This document shows positions 1 through 11,631 of a DNA stretch of 64,000 bases, one piece after another. The stretch spans positions 310,001 through 374,000 of the forward strand of contig MU271155.1 of NCBI GenBank assembly GCA_021432605.1, read 5' to 3'. The DNA comes from Coniochaeta sp. PMI_546 (lineage: Eukaryota; Ascomycota; Sordariomycetes; Coniochaetales; Coniochaetaceae). A program made the position numbers and the translations under genes. Below the pieces are notes generated by a model that worked only from the letters and a program-made list of their open reading frames with translations, had not been told where the DNA came from and did no database searches. Position 1 is the stretch's first letter. Every line of letters begins with the position of its first letter.

Positions 1-189
1 CATTTTCAAGGGTATATGCCACCCTGACTTGTATCGTCATACTTGATTGACCACTTGCGTAATAGCGTTACATGGTCTAGCATGGTCGCTCGTGGAAGTG
101 TGGGTAATGTCGGTCACGGTCAAATATATACGAAGAAGCTGCTCCGAAGTTCTGACCAAATATTCTGCAAACACAGTCTTGACACCATC

Positions 190-987
190 ATGACGGACAC
201 CGAGGATTTAGCTCGAGGCTATACTTTAGTCAATGAGACGCAATACAATGCCGGTCTTTACCTGCTTGACCGCCTTCGCCTCCGTACGGGCGAGCATGTC
301 CTTGATGTCGGATGTGGGCCTGGCAACCTCACAACTCACATAGCAGATCTGGTCGGCGAGGAGGGGGTGGTTGTTGGCATCGACCCAAGCAAGGAGCGCA
401 TCGCCATTGCTCTGCACCATAAGAGTGTGCCAGAACGGGCGACGCAGAGCAACTTATCGTTTTTCGAGGGGCGAGCCGAAGATCTCTCACGCTTCGCTTC
501 GTCTAGCTTCGATGTCGTATACGTCAACTCGACCTTCCACTGGGTGCAGGATCAGGAATCCGCACTCCGGGAATTCGCTCGCGTACTTCGGCCGGGCGGC
601 CGCCTCGGAATCTCCGGCGGATCTGGGGATTTTGTGGCCGCGCACGAACGGATCAAGGCGGACGTGCTGTCGAGAGAGCCTTATAGGAACTATCCCGAGG
701 AGGCCGGGCCTAAGTTCTTGAAGCGAAAAGAACTCGAGGGGCTCTTAGACCGAGCGGGCTTCTCTGAGAAAGAGTTTGTAATCAACACAATCGTCAAGTC
801 GGCAAGGGACGGAGCGGAGATGATCGAATGGCTGGATACCAGCTCGTCGGGGAAGACATATGGGGCCATTCCGCTACATCTCAGGCCCCGAGCGCGAGAG
901 GAGATGAAGCTAGAATGGGACAAACTTACGACAGGAGTCGGCATTAAGATGCAGATGGAGTTACTGGTGACTGTAGCTATCAAATAA
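190..987 (+). CDS. SAM-dependent methyltransferase (UbiE/Methyltransf_11-like)
   Basis: Predicted class I S-adenosylmethionine methyltransferase of 265 residues, single exon, substrate unknown. The SAM-binding motif I VLDVGCGPGNLT lies at about residues 37-48, followed by the acidic post-I strand GVVVGIDP, the motif FDVVYVNSTFHWVQD and the loop VLRPGGRLG, in the order usual for the family. The start is the ATG at 190 (MTDTEDLARGY); the frame is open further upstream but begins there with TTG and lacks family similarity. The C-terminal third is helical and probably forms the substrate lid. No signal peptide or membrane segment is seen, so it is probably cytosolic. Its neighbour, an opine dehydrogenase-like gene, lies 1.4 kb away on the other strand. 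It could act on a small acid, a sterol-like compound or a secondary metabolite; the sequence does not decide. Confidence 0.85.
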   Translation: MTDTEDLARGYTLVNETQYNAGLYLLDRLRLRTGEHVLDVGCGPGNLTTHIADLVGEEGVVVGIDPSKERIAIALHHKSVPERATQSNLSFFEGRAEDLSRFASSSFDVVYVNSTFHWVQDQESALREFARVLRPGGRLGISGGSGDFVAAHERIKADVLSREPYRNYPEEAGPKFLKRKELEGLLDRAGFSEKEFVINTIVKSARDGAEMIEWLDTSSSGKTYGAIPLHLRPRAREEMKLEWDKLTTGVGIKMQMELLVTVAIK

Positions 988-1156
988 CGATTCAGATTTA
1001 GCGTCATCCATGCTGCCCTCTCTTCGCGAGTTATTTACACAGCTTTCAATACACTCTCGTCCTGTCTCCTGTCGGGTAAATTCTTCAGCACATATCACAT
1101 GGTGCATATACTTTGTTGGAGACTGTTCCCTGGAACTTGTAACGGGGCAGTTATGG

Positions 1157-1195
<39 letters not shown>

Positions 1196-2378
1196 GGTAG
1201 AGCCGCCCACCCGGGCACCTAGACTGGACGCATAAAGACTAGATTATGACTGATACGCATGAAGCGAAAGGGGCGTACAAATCATGGGAAATCGCAAAAG
1301 CCCGTAGCGTAGCATCGCCGCCAATGGGGCAGGGGAGCGAGAGAGTCACGCAAACGTGCCAAGCTTCGGCATTGCATATTTGAGTGCGGTGGGTAGATCC
1401 GTGACAGATCTAAGCGGTGAGTTGCGGTGGTTTGAGCAGGTTGCGGTAATGTACCAGGTACAACCGCTTGGATTTTGTTCTTCACCATAGACAGACACGC
1501 AAATAGATTGATTGATGTGTAGTCGCGGCCCACTTTGTATCTTCCGCCGATCTAGGCAAGCCTATCCGTCAGACTGGAGGTAACAATCCCGGCACGTGAG
1601 AAGTAGAAATCTATTCCCTCTTGATATGTCGGGAATCTTGCGGTCGCCGCAAATGAACAATCGGGAGTGCTTTACAAACAGGTTTACCTGATAGAACTGC
1701 ACTTTCTCGCCATGGCATCTCCACTGAAGTCTAGGTGAAGATCGTTCCTCTTTGAACACAGGATCAAGGAGCGGTTTCAGCTAGTGGTTACTGGATTCGG
1801 CTTTATTTTTTTTGTCGAGATCGGCGCAATGTGTGCTTTCAAAATCCTAAGGCATCTTACACGTCGGCTTGGGGTGAGAGAACCGCAGGATCAGTTGGAC
1901 TGTTGTGGAAGTGAACAAACTCATTACTATATGTATGATTCGTTTCTAGCTCGGTAGTCGAGTGAGGCTTCGGTATGATGTGTGCCCTTCTAAAATGAGG
2001 CAGGGTCGCGAATAGAACTGGTCATAAGGGACCTCAAACGCGTCTTACACGATCAATGGCAATAGACGTGTATGTGACTCGTCATCGGCTTTCTTTGCGG
2101 CCCTCTTGTACTATGCGCTGCTGAGCGAATCCTATGCTTGTAACCTGATGATCAAATGCGTAGAGTGATCCCCTTGTAATCTCGTGAAATTGAGAGACGA
2201 TCGTGTTCTCGACAGAATGCGTCTATCACATAAATATAGATATGACCACGTATACAATCAACATTTAACACGAGAACACTCGCTAGTCGTATTTCAATAG
2301 GAGAGATGCTGCATATGACCTTCGCACGACGAGTATCAACGTGCCTCCATCCCTGTGTCTCTGATCCGCCTTGCATCT
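988..2378. other. Intergenic region between convergent genes
   Basis: About 1.4 kb between the 3' ends of the methyltransferase (+) and the opine dehydrogenase-like gene (-). Apart from the A(31) tract it holds only short open frames with no recognisable motif. No tRNA or other RNA gene is visible. Confidence 0.6.
1161..1191. repeat. Homopolymer A(31)
   Basis: An uninterrupted run of 31 adenines lies 174 bp downstream of the methyltransferase stop. It could be a slippage-prone microsatellite or the tail of an old retroposed sequence. I see no clear target-site duplication around it. Its exact length is likely to vary between reads or isolates. Confidence 0.9.
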
Positions 2379-3473
2379 TTATAACCGCGTCTCGATGTGC
2401 GATTTCACGTATGGACCGAATTTAGCCAAGAGCTCCTTCCGGGACAGACTTTGAAGGTTGAGCCTCTTCATATTCCTTCCCGTCTCCATATAATTGACAT
2501 TAGTGGCCATTTCGACAAGAACAATGACGGCATTGATAGGCGACGCATCAACCTCCAACTTCTCAGCCAAGCCGTGCCAGCAGACCAGAAGATCCGGCAC
2601 GTCCTCGGAGATGTTTCTATTTGTCATGTCAGATGGTGACCTGAGGTTGTTGTGCGGCGGCGAGTGTTGTGCCAGGTCGACCAAGTCCGTAAACCGCTGG
2701 CCGTAGCACTCGTTCGAGATATCGACAGTGCTCTGGAGACGAAAGCCGAATGCCGCCGCAATTTGCAAGCGTACTCTGTCCACAGCCTGCATGGCATTGG
2801 CTACGGAGCGTGTGAGGCCCTCAGCGTAGAGCAGGAAGTCACCCCCGGTGCTCTCGATGCGCCCCGTGTTCATCAGCATCATGAGCGGGTGAAAGACGCC
2901 GTTGACGTTAGCCAGACAGACCTCAATGACACTATGGCACCACTTGAGCTCTACGAACGGAAAGATACACTGGATCATCTCGTAGAAGTCCGCCGATACG
3001 TCATTGTGCAGTGCTCCGATGAAGATGCGGCGTTTCCGGCCCAGCACAAGTAAATCCCCTCCGTCCATCCTGCAGGAGTATGGCGACAGGTTGGTTTCCA
3101 GAATGTTTGCAACCTTGAGGCCGGTGCCTTTGATGAGGGAGAAAAGATTTCCCGGAATGGCCACGATGATGTGCTGGCATAGATTGAACGGCATAAGCTC
3201 CTTGAGCATTGACTCATGCCCTGTTGATGGGACCGCTAGCACGATGATGTTCGAGAAGGCAATAACCTCTGCCATGTCCACCGTCATGCGGAGATCCGTA
3301 TAACCTTCAATGATACCTCTTATCCGTAGATGGCCGTTATCTCGCAAGTGATTCACATTCCGCATGTGGTGAGGATGCGAGTACACCAGTACGCCGATGC
3401 CGTGGCTCTGGAGATCGCAAGCGAGCGCAAGCCCAGATGGCCCGGCGCCGACAATAGAAACAGCGAAGAGCAT
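2379..3473 (-). CDS. NAD/NADP octopine/nopaline dehydrogenase family protein
   Basis: Single-exon 364-residue oxidoreductase of the opine dehydrogenase family, which reductively condenses an amino acid with a 2-oxo acid using NAD(P)H. The N-terminus has a Rossmann nucleotide site, IVGAGPSGLALACDL (about residues 7-21). A hydrophobic strand then leads to VLAVPSTGHE. The helical C-terminal half contains NVNGVFHPLMMLMNTG (near residue 190), the family segment with the conserved Asn and His-Pro of the active site. The length is close to the usual 350-400. The ATG at 3473 is right at the Rossmann strand, so this start is well supported. It shares strand with the ferric reductase whose 3' end is 700 bp upstream. 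Substrate is unknown. In bacteria, relatives make opine metallophores, so a metal-related role is possible but inferred only from the neighbour. Confidence 0.82.
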   Translation of the reverse strand: MLFAVSIVGAGPSGLALACDLQSHGIGVLVYSHPHHMRNVNHLRDNGHLRIRGIIEGYTDLRMTVDMAEVIAFSNIIVLAVPSTGHESMLKELMPFNLCQHIIVAIPGNLFSLIKGTGLKVANILETNLSPYSCRMDGGDLLVLGRKRRIFIGALHNDVSADFYEMIQCIFPFVELKWCHSVIEVCLANVNGVFHPLMMLMNTGRIESTGGDFLLYAEGLTRSVANAMQAVDRVRLQIAAAFGFRLQSTVDISNECYGQRFTDLVDLAQHSPPHNNLRSPSDMTNRNISEDVPDLLVCWHGLAEKLEVDASPINAVIVLVEMATNVNYMETGRNMKRLNLQSLSRKELLAKFGPYVKSHIETRL

Positions 3474-4173
3474 GTTTCAAGGTCTTTCTGTAGTTGTCGT
3501 GCTACACAGATGTCATGCCCTTTCCTGTTCCAACTCTTGTGACCTTGTGCTAGAGCCTGTCTCAATGTACAAGTGGTTCACCAGTTTTGGGAAAGACACG
3601 GCAATGTACTTCGGAAAAATGGTTGGCCTTGAGATGTCAGAAGCACCAAACAATGTAAAGAGCGCTTACTGAGAAAGATGAGAGAACCTAGGCCACTCAA
3701 TCTACACATATACACATATTTATATGTAATTATGTATGTCTTAGCCGGGTGCGGTTGGGTGTGGTGTCATCCAGGCTAAGACGTGGTAACAACGAAGTCT
3801 CGATGATCTGGCAAGATGACTGCCACGCGCATATCCCGGCACATGGTACCTGGCTGTAACAACTGAAGTGATGTACTTGTACATGCTACTCCGCTGTTGT
3901 GTATGCGCCGCGCTGCGGGAGGTCCACATCAAGGTACGCCTACGCGGTATGGACCCGCCGGAAGTCCCATTGAGATCAAGCAATCTAACAGCGTTCGAAT
4001 ATCGGGTCCTGGATGCTTGAGCGTAATGGATGTTCCTCATTGCACGAGGCCTTGCAAATTCTGGATTGTCATGAACACGCTGAAACATCGCATTTCAACT
4101 GACTTGAATTATCTCACAGACGCCATTCGCCGCCCAGGATTTAGTCACTGCCTCTTTCAAGATGGCAAGACCG

Positions 4174-6740
4174 CTACCAAGCAAACGCTTCAACGTTCAG
4201 ATGGACTGCAAATCCATCTTTCACACAGTCAATTACCTCCAGTGTCGCAGCATCTGCCATTGCGCCTGGACCACAAACCATAATCGATGTCTGATGTCCG
4301 TCCTCCATAGCTGACCGTATAACAGTTTTCAAGTCCATCCTTCCCGCCGTCACCGTGATAAGATTGGCTGCTTCAGCCTTTAATGAGACTGATTTCTCCT
4401 CCTTGCTTCCAGCAGAACCTGAGCACCAGAAGGCGTACTCAACTCCTTCCACGTCCGCAAGGAATGTTCGCTCCACATGTCGGATAAGCGCCAGCTCTCT
4501 CGCAGTCCACGCGAGAATAAAACGCTTTGCTCGCTTCATGATTCCTCGGCTAGTCACTGATTCTGAATCCTGGCCACCGCCAGTATACCGCCGAAGGTTC
4601 TTCACGGTGGAGTACATCTGAACGTAGCCAAGGGCATTGGTGATGCCTATACCGCCAACTAGACATAAGACGGTATCCGCGTTGTACAGGGGCTGCAACG
4701 TCGCGCGATGCCCTGCGTACGGCCCTTCATTGTACACGGAGATTTTTATCCTGGGCAATTCACCTGGTGAGACAGAAGTGGAAGCTGCAGAAAGGCGTTG
4801 TTGTAGAGTAGCTGTGGCACCGGAGTGAACCCTAGTCAGGAATCGAAGGGATAGATGGTCCTCATTGCTCTGTAGATGAGATCTCTCGAGTTGTGGAGTC
4901 GTCACAACTTCTGATGTTTGCTTGTCATGCTCTCTTGTGGTGCTTTGCAAGGCAGATGAAGAGTGCCGGGGAACGACCACAGGCGGTGGAAACGCCCGAG
5001 TACCAACCGTCCATCCTGCAACGCTGAAAGGGTGGTTCTCCCAGAACTTGCCCAGACCCACAAAGTAAAGAAAGCTGTGCTGACCCGGACCAAAGCAGGT
5101 TGTAGTCCGGGGAAAGACGGTAATCTGCAAGACGTTGGTGTCGGGGATGGCCTCAACAAGCGCCTCGGAATTGCCAAAGCGATTGTAGATCGCAAGACGT
5201 GCAAGTCTAGCCAGCCGGTCGCCAGCCCAGAAAGCAAAGGCAATATAGAGCCACACCTCGTATCCAAAGTCGAATCCAAAATGTGGAACGAGATGGTACC
5301 AGCATCCAACTAACGCTAAGACGGCCAACATGATATGGACTGCCAAAAACGTTTCATAGAAGTTGATCCGGAGCGGCAGGAATGCAAATCCTACAGCCAG
5401 ACACATGGCGATTGTTGCTATAATACCCCAGTACTGTGATGAGTTGGTTAGCACGCTCTACAAAGGGAATCGGAATGCAGCCATGCGAATCCAACATGGT
5501 GGTTCTTCTGTTACTTACGTAAAAAGGCTCTGCCACTTTAGCAGCATATGCCGAGGCGCCGTCGTAGCCCGGTTCGAAGTATGCCAGCGTGTAGACGATA
5601 GAGTGCACGACGGCTTGCAGAGTGGCGACTCTCGCGGCCCAACGATGCAGGGTCAAGAATGTTGTCTGGCTCCAGCCCGTGATGCCGAGCAAGAAATTAT
5701 TGCGCCCAGAGAACAAGATAGCGATCGTCATATTGGCGAGACTCAGAACTCCGGTACGATTGCCCACGTATTCGCATAACTCGAAACCAGAAGACAAGAA
5801 CCATACATTGGGCTGAAAGCTCCGGAACGAGACAGCGGAGAATACAATGTTCAGGACAACGTAGATGGCAATAAAGATACTGAGTAACCGAGAAGGAAAA
5901 TAGCCGGCATTACCAGGAAGCGGTTCGAGACGTCGGCCGCCAAGCAGGGCAGGGAGGGTAATGTGCTGTCGAAGTCTTACAACGAGATTGAAGGCCTGGA
6001 GCCTTTTCTGGACTCCTGGGAGCCTGCTCGTGATGAGGTTCTGAATGCCGGCAATGATGCAGAAACCAATCACAACGAAATAGATAATCAGCCTAGAAAT
6101 AAGGAGCGCAGGGGCACAGTCAGTCATCGCATGCTGATGGTTACGTATCAAACAACCTCCTTTGTGAAGCCTCGAACGGGGAGAGACTGTAAGCTTACGC
6201 ATATCTCGAGTGAAGAACTTCTTCTCTCGTAAACTCGCCAAGGGTGCCGTAGATAGCTGAATAGAGATCGCTGTTCACTAAACTGGTGACGTTCAGCCAC
6301 ATATCGTCGGCGGAGAGCTCAGTGGTGGGCGGAATAGCAGGAAGGCTGTTCTCAAACGTCGGTTCGCTTGCTCCAGCGACAGCCTGGACACTGAAGCACT
6401 CGGCTTGCTTCTCGGCGGGATACCCCGTGGCATTGCAATTTTGCTGAATGCAGTATGCCATGGTTTGCAGCCACGGATTGCTCGAAGCCCGGCAGTCGTC
6501 GGTGGTCGTACCCATCTCCATCTCTGCGTCCCCCATATCCATTCCTGGCATGCCTTCGTCACTGCTGTCGAAGGTGGTGCAGCTCAGGAAGAGCGATGAC
6601 AGCGAGTCATGGCAGGCCTGACAGCAAAGGTCAGGGTAGAGACTAATACCGAAGCCAATGATGCCATGTTTGACACCTGTAGCACTGCGAAAGAAGCACA
6701 GAAGTACCACAGCGACGGCCAGGGCACCGGAGTTACGCAT
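4174..6740 (-). CDS. Ferric/cupric reductase transmembrane component, three exons
   Basis: Plasma-membrane metalloreductase moving electrons from NADPH through FAD and two hemes to external metal ions. Exons 6199..6740, 5519..6092 and 4174..5433 give 791 residues; introns of 106 and 85 bp have GTAAGC and GTAAGT donors. The ATG at 6740 begins a signal peptide (MRNSGALAVAVVLLCFF). The extracellular N-domain has paired cysteines (CCQACHD) and a methionine-rich patch, MPGMDMGDAEMEMG. The membrane core has the family heme and helix motifs GRNN, LHRWAARVATLQAVVHS and WYHLVPHF. HPFSVAGW is the FAD site, GGIGITNALGYV the NAD(P)H site and CGPGAMADAA the C-terminal nucleotide motif. Length and order are standard for filamentous fungi. 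The Met patch resembles copper-binding ectodomains, so copper may be a substrate. Confidence in the splice model is high because all three exons join in phase. Confidence 0.93.
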
Positions 6741-9012
6741 GATGAACAATAGAGGAAGTGATTAGAGGTGATAACTGTGAAGAACAATTTGTCCGTCTCA
6801 TGGAGGACTGACGTCGGCACGCTTCTTTTTCTGCCAGGACGTCTGGAGGTTTGGTACTTCGTAGCCCTCCGCAACTGCCTTCAATGATGAGAGATTCGGA
6901 CCTGCAGTCTCGGCGCAAGCGGGGCAGATGTGACTTGGAGGAAGACAGCGAAGTCTTTGCGAAAGATAGATGAGTGGCAGTCCAATGCGACCTCCCTGGT
7001 TATGTGTCTAATTACCACATTACTAGCAGACCTCTGTCAAGCGATGCGACTTATGCTGGGAGGCACCCATGTGTCAGGAGTCTTTGTCAACGCCAATGAG
7101 CATCTCTACAATGCGACCTCTGGGTCAGCAGCCAACGTTCCGTCACTGCCAGCTGTGTCAAACCATCCAGGCTAGTCTCGTACGTGCCGGTGCAGAGGGA
7201 GAACGAGGGGGATTGAGCACGTTTTATTTTACCGCTCAAATTCAGACTGGACCTGTGGAGCGCGGCTGGAAATGCCAAGAGCTTGACCCCTGGGTCTACG
7301 AACGGACGCACCGGTTGCCATGGCGGCACGGCTGCTCCCGCGTACCGGCAGGCAATGAAAGTGAGAATCCGCTCAAACAATTAGCGCAAACTAAGGAAAG
7401 CTATACACTAGGTAGCTTTGCACTCAGACTGCATCCTACTCGGAGAGAAAATGCGCCTCTCTTGCCAACCAGTGTTAACAGAGATCGAACACGGAGCAGG
7501 GATGATCTTCTGGCAAGGATTGGCGCCCGTAAAATGGGAACCGAATGCTTCCTAAAAGCCTAAGTGTTAGCCCAGTGCGACCCTCAGTGTTGTTTAGCCG
7601 ATTATCCAGGGAAGAACATAATATCCTGGTGATCACCGTCATGAGAAGCAGAATGCCTATAGCCTGCATAGCAGCTTACTAAACAATAAGGCAAGTGCCC
7701 CGATTGGTGTTAACCACGATCTCTTACGGTGGAGAATGAGCTTTAGCACTCGCGCAGTGGGTATAAACCAAACGAATTAATAGACAATGTTGACAGTATG
7801 ATCTTGGGCAAGTGTCGTAAGTGTGACTGGCGTCCTGTTAGAAAGTATATGTCCGAAGAGTCGGAAGCTCTGCTCGTAGCAGATAGCTTTTTTGTCTCCG
7901 AGAGTCGTCCACTTCAACAGTCAATTTCTTCTATCGTACAGCTTGATGTCTCAGTACAACGAACCTTTTCCTTCTCAATAGTTCTGTTCCTTAAGATAGC
8001 TGCAGGATACGTTAACAGAGTATCGTGACATGTTCAAATCCGTGGCTTAAATCTATATCGAAGGCTTTCAAGATGAGCAGACAGCCCATGCACAAAGAAG
8101 TTTTCTTGACATCATCTCATCACAAGCAGTCGTAACAAGGCCAAGCAGAACACTTGCAAGTTCATCCTGGGTGGATGTCCATTCAACTTGCCTAGCGCCA
8201 AAACTGGGTGGACTGCTGGGGAAGTTAAGGTGCTTGCGGGCTCCAAGGCGAACTATCGTGGTCCTGTCTGAGAGGCGAGGAACGGAAGTGAAGTGATGTC
8301 GGTCTTCTAGAAATCGTCACTATAACCGCAGCACAAAAGTCAACGTTGATTCTGGCTGCCACCACCACTACCCTCTGGGTTGATCGTCAAGGTATAATGG
8401 GGCCAGATGTCAAACACAGATGTGTCCTCCCTCGAGCGGACGATATGTCTCGCCGTGACCACGGCTACAGCTGAGTCTCCAACTAGTAGAGCAGGGCTTC
8501 ACAAGGACGGTGACAAACTTGGCCAGCTGCACATTGAAGTCACAAAATATCTGTTGAATCCAATGAACAGAACTTTCATGGGAACGGGCGGTGGTTAGAG
8601 GAGAAAGGAAAGAATGAGACTTTTTCTACAGCAATAACTTAAGTAACCACATCCACCTAGGCCTAGCACTGGAGCATATAGTCATCAGCATTCATTGGTA
8701 TAGAGGTTTTTGAGATCAATATGAGCGGTTGGTCTAACCGCCGTCGCCACCCTCGATCTTATCTCGGTCATGCTATGACCAGCAGTTCCAAGTCGAACTT
8801 CATAGAGCGTGCGAATGCTTGACTGTGGGATCAGCGAAGAATGTACACCACCTATGGTAACCAGCAGCTCTGAATCAGGTGTGGAATTTGACTACCGATG
8901 TTCCCTCTTCAATATAGACTAATTACAGGACACATAAGATCACAGTACCCAATTCCCAGAGAGCGAAGTCTCAACAGTACAAAACTCGAACAACTTACGC
9001 TTTACTGACGCT
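6741..9012. other. Gene-poor 2.3 kb intergenic region
   Basis: It contains the ferric reductase promoter on its left side. Several open frames of 60-165 codons occur (for example 7069-7563 on +), but none has a domain, a convincing start or splice partners. I see no RNA gene. Confidence 0.5.
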
Positions 9013-10144
9013 TTACATAACCATATTGTCACCGGGTAGCTTATCCAACCCTGCGAATAGACGGATTAGTTTCTTGACCACATCAAGGAGTACGAAAAGA
9101 AAATAAACTTACAGCCATCAAAATTCTCCCCGACCATATCCTTGACAGTGCACTTGTTTTGCTCGGCAATACTCTGCGTCTTGAGCATCGGGGCACTGAC
9201 ATACGTATGTCCATCCATGGCCTTCTGCAGACTGTCACCCTTCCACCCAAACAGGTAATCAGCATGGCTCGAGAAACCAGTCTGGTCAGCTGTCGACCAG
9301 AAGAACGGCTGGTTGCCATTCGCGAAATCTTGCTTGTCATTGAACGCGCTCGTATCCCACACTGTCTCGAGCATCAATTGCGGAATCTTGACCGGGTGTG
9401 TAGCCGGACAGGGACCGCCAGACTCGAACGTGCCCGATTCCGGATAAGCGACGTGGTCCTGGTGGTTTGGGGAGTCCACATTCTTCCCGTCCCAACACGT
9501 TGGAAACCGGTGGTTAGCCATGATTCCCAGCTTGCACGGCGTCTTGGGGAAGTCGATGGTCTCGGGCGTGCGGCTGGCCTGATTATCCATGCATGTGTAG
9601 CTCAGTTGACGGTACTTGCGCGCGCGATCGCGGTTGGTGATGGACGCGTCGCCTACTAGCATGCGGAAGCCGGGCTTGAAGGCTGTCACTTTTGACTTCT
9701 GCGCCGTGTCGAAGAGGGCGTCCGACATGTAATATACTACCATGCCGCCTTTGGTTCCTTCCATCCCGGACTGGGCGATCTGTGGAACGCGCTTGAAAGA
9801 GCCGTTGCGGGCGCGGTAGAAGAGTACTGCGGTCCAATAGTTGGAGAAATCCTCACTGAACTGGCAAGTGGTGCAGGTAGAGAGGGCGGCGAGATCGTGG
9901 GTAGCAGGATCCATTGAGATATTGAAGGAGTTCTAGGGGCCTGTGTTAGGGGAGATCTTCAAGTTGCAGACGGGTTCAGTGTACATACACCTCCAATGAT
10001 CTGGTGGAGATGGGGCGACGGTGACACGCCTGGATTGACCAATGGATCCAACCGCTGCACCGTCAGCTGGGCACAACCGAACCGGAGCAGCGCTGTGGCA
10101 GGCGCGATGGCGCATAGGGCGGCGGTAAGAGTGCTTCTCTTCAT
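9013..10144 (-). CDS. Secreted DUF1996 domain protein, three exons
   Basis: Secreted fungal protein of the DUF1996 family, 337 residues; function of the family is not established. Exons 9989..10144, 9113..9932 and 9013..9050 join in phase through introns of 56 and 62 bp (donors GTATGT and GTAAGT). The signal peptide is MKRSTLTAALCAIAPATALL. Family hallmarks are the segment around SPSPHLHQIIGG directly followed after splicing by NSFN, then STCTTCQFSEDFSNYWTAVL, and the Cys-rich centre with KTPCKLG and FPTCWDGKNVDSPNH. The last exon is only 38 nt and supplies the C-terminal DGWLDKLPGDN, the conserved end of the family; without it the frame reads into intron. The mature protein is probably in the wall or medium. 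No WSC domain is attached. Strong family assignment, unknown activity. Confidence 0.92.
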
Positions 10145-11293
10145 CGTGAGGATTGTGAGTCCAATATTGAGGCGTTCTGAAACTACGGCGGCGACAAATG
10201 GTGAACAACATGGAAGAGAATGAACATGGATCTCGCCGTTGTTTTACATTGTCGACCCGGGACCAGTTCCAAGTTCGAAGAACTGCCGGCTTTCGATACA
10301 TACAACTCATATATGGGGCTAGACCTGACATCGAGATATGTCGTCGGTTAATATAACGCTATTCTCAATTCAGCACATGACCGACGACGGCTAATTAATA
10401 TCTACAACGGTAATAACAAAAGCAGTCCTACGCGAGTATAGGATGCCAAGCAATTGATAGCTAAGTATTCTTGGCGTCAGTTTGCGTTCGTGTTAAATTC
10501 AACACAGTACAACGGCCGCCTGATCTTGAGTTTGCGACTATTCGTGGCAGGCCTATCTCCTCAGTCGGCTCGCGCCTTGACATGAGAGTACGTGAACCAT
10601 TTTATTCATCTTTAGGAACAGGAAATACCTATATTTTTTATACCAGCACATATGCACCTCAGAAAGCAGACATTCTAACTTAAACGTATATGGTACTAAC
10701 GCCAGGAACGTTGGTCAGTCGGGGCCGCTCCGGTAGCAGTCTAAACTCTACCCGAATCCTGTTCACGCAGTCTCTGCTTCCAGTCTAGGACTGATTGCTG
10801 TGACATCCAAGTACTCTTGCGAGAGAAGAGAGACAATCCCTGAAAATCAATTGACGCGCGTCGCTTCCAAGCTTCTGAGTCAAACTTTAAGCTTGGTTTG
10901 ACGTCTAAATAGGCGTTGTCAGACGGCTGTAATCAGTCTTGGATGCCTTGCCATTGGCTATCCTCGACCCGCCCTTCTTATTCGACCGGGAAATATGTTT
11001 CTCGCGGCGAATAGAGCTTGTACCGGCGCCACCAAGTCCTTCGTTAATAAGGAAGAATCATGCATCACATAGTGCTCATCTGGCTCGCTAATGATCCGCC
11101 CACACACTATCCTCACGGCACTGCATCCCACCGCTATTACATCTCAGTCAAATCTGTTATCGCCACAGGCAATCAAGCTTTATCTTCTCGATTCTACATT
11201 GCCTACCCCCAGCGCTTCTCTTACCAAACCAAGTCCATCCTTCCCCTTACATCTGATACCATTGTACGCAGCGACATCACAGAACAATTCAAA
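10145..11293. other. Divergent promoter region
   Basis: About 1.1 kb between the divergently transcribed DUF1996 gene and the small secreted Cys-rich gene, so it probably carries both promoters. No other gene is supported. AAGCTT-rich stretches around 10870-10895 include a short inverted AAGCTTC/AAGCTT pair of unknown meaning. Confidence 0.5.
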
Positions 11294-11631
11294 ATGAAAG
11301 TCCCTGTTACTCTCTTCTGCATAGCCCTTTGGCTTGCAGCGGCTCAAGCCCAGCAGACGACGACATGCACATCCGACCTAGTCGTGACAGATGACTGCAC
11401 TGATGTCATGAACCCTATTGCCTGCTACAACCAGTACCGTTGGAACACGCGGACACTGTCGTGCATAGAGGGGGCGAACGACACCGAGAGGAAGAGGAAG
11501 GTGAGACTGATGGAACCCTCCGTCAATGAGAGCGGTTTTGCTAACAGTATGCTCCGCGGCAGGCTTGCAAGTGCTGCAGTTGTATCGGGACTGTTATGTG
11601 TAATTGGGTCAAGACACAAAAGTACTGTTAG
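11294..11631 (+). CDS. Small secreted cysteine-rich protein (effector-like), two exons
   Basis: Exons 11294..11500 and 11563..11631 encode 91 residues. The 62-bp intron has donor AAG|GTGAGA, branch site GCTAAC at about 11540 and acceptor GGCAG. The ATG at 11294 opens a typical signal peptide (MKVPVTLFCIALWLAAAQA, cleavage expected before QQ). The mature part is about 70 residues with ten cysteines, an even number that would allow five disulfides. Four are in exon 1 and six in exon 2, including the cluster CKCCSC. Reading through the intron instead gives a 194-codon frame that loses these six cysteines, so splicing is strongly preferred. A basic run RKRK sits at the exon junction and may be a processing site. 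I recognise no named family. Size, secretion and cysteine content resemble apoplastic effectors or antimicrobial proteins, but that role is inference. It lies next to AT-rich decayed DNA. Confidence 0.72.

Noticed and set aside
43-189. Upstream extension of the methyltransferase
   Set aside because: The frame starts with TTG and adds 49 residues without family similarity.
7069-7563. 164-codon open frame
   Set aside because: No domain, mixed composition, begins inside the ferric reductase upstream region and has no splice partners.
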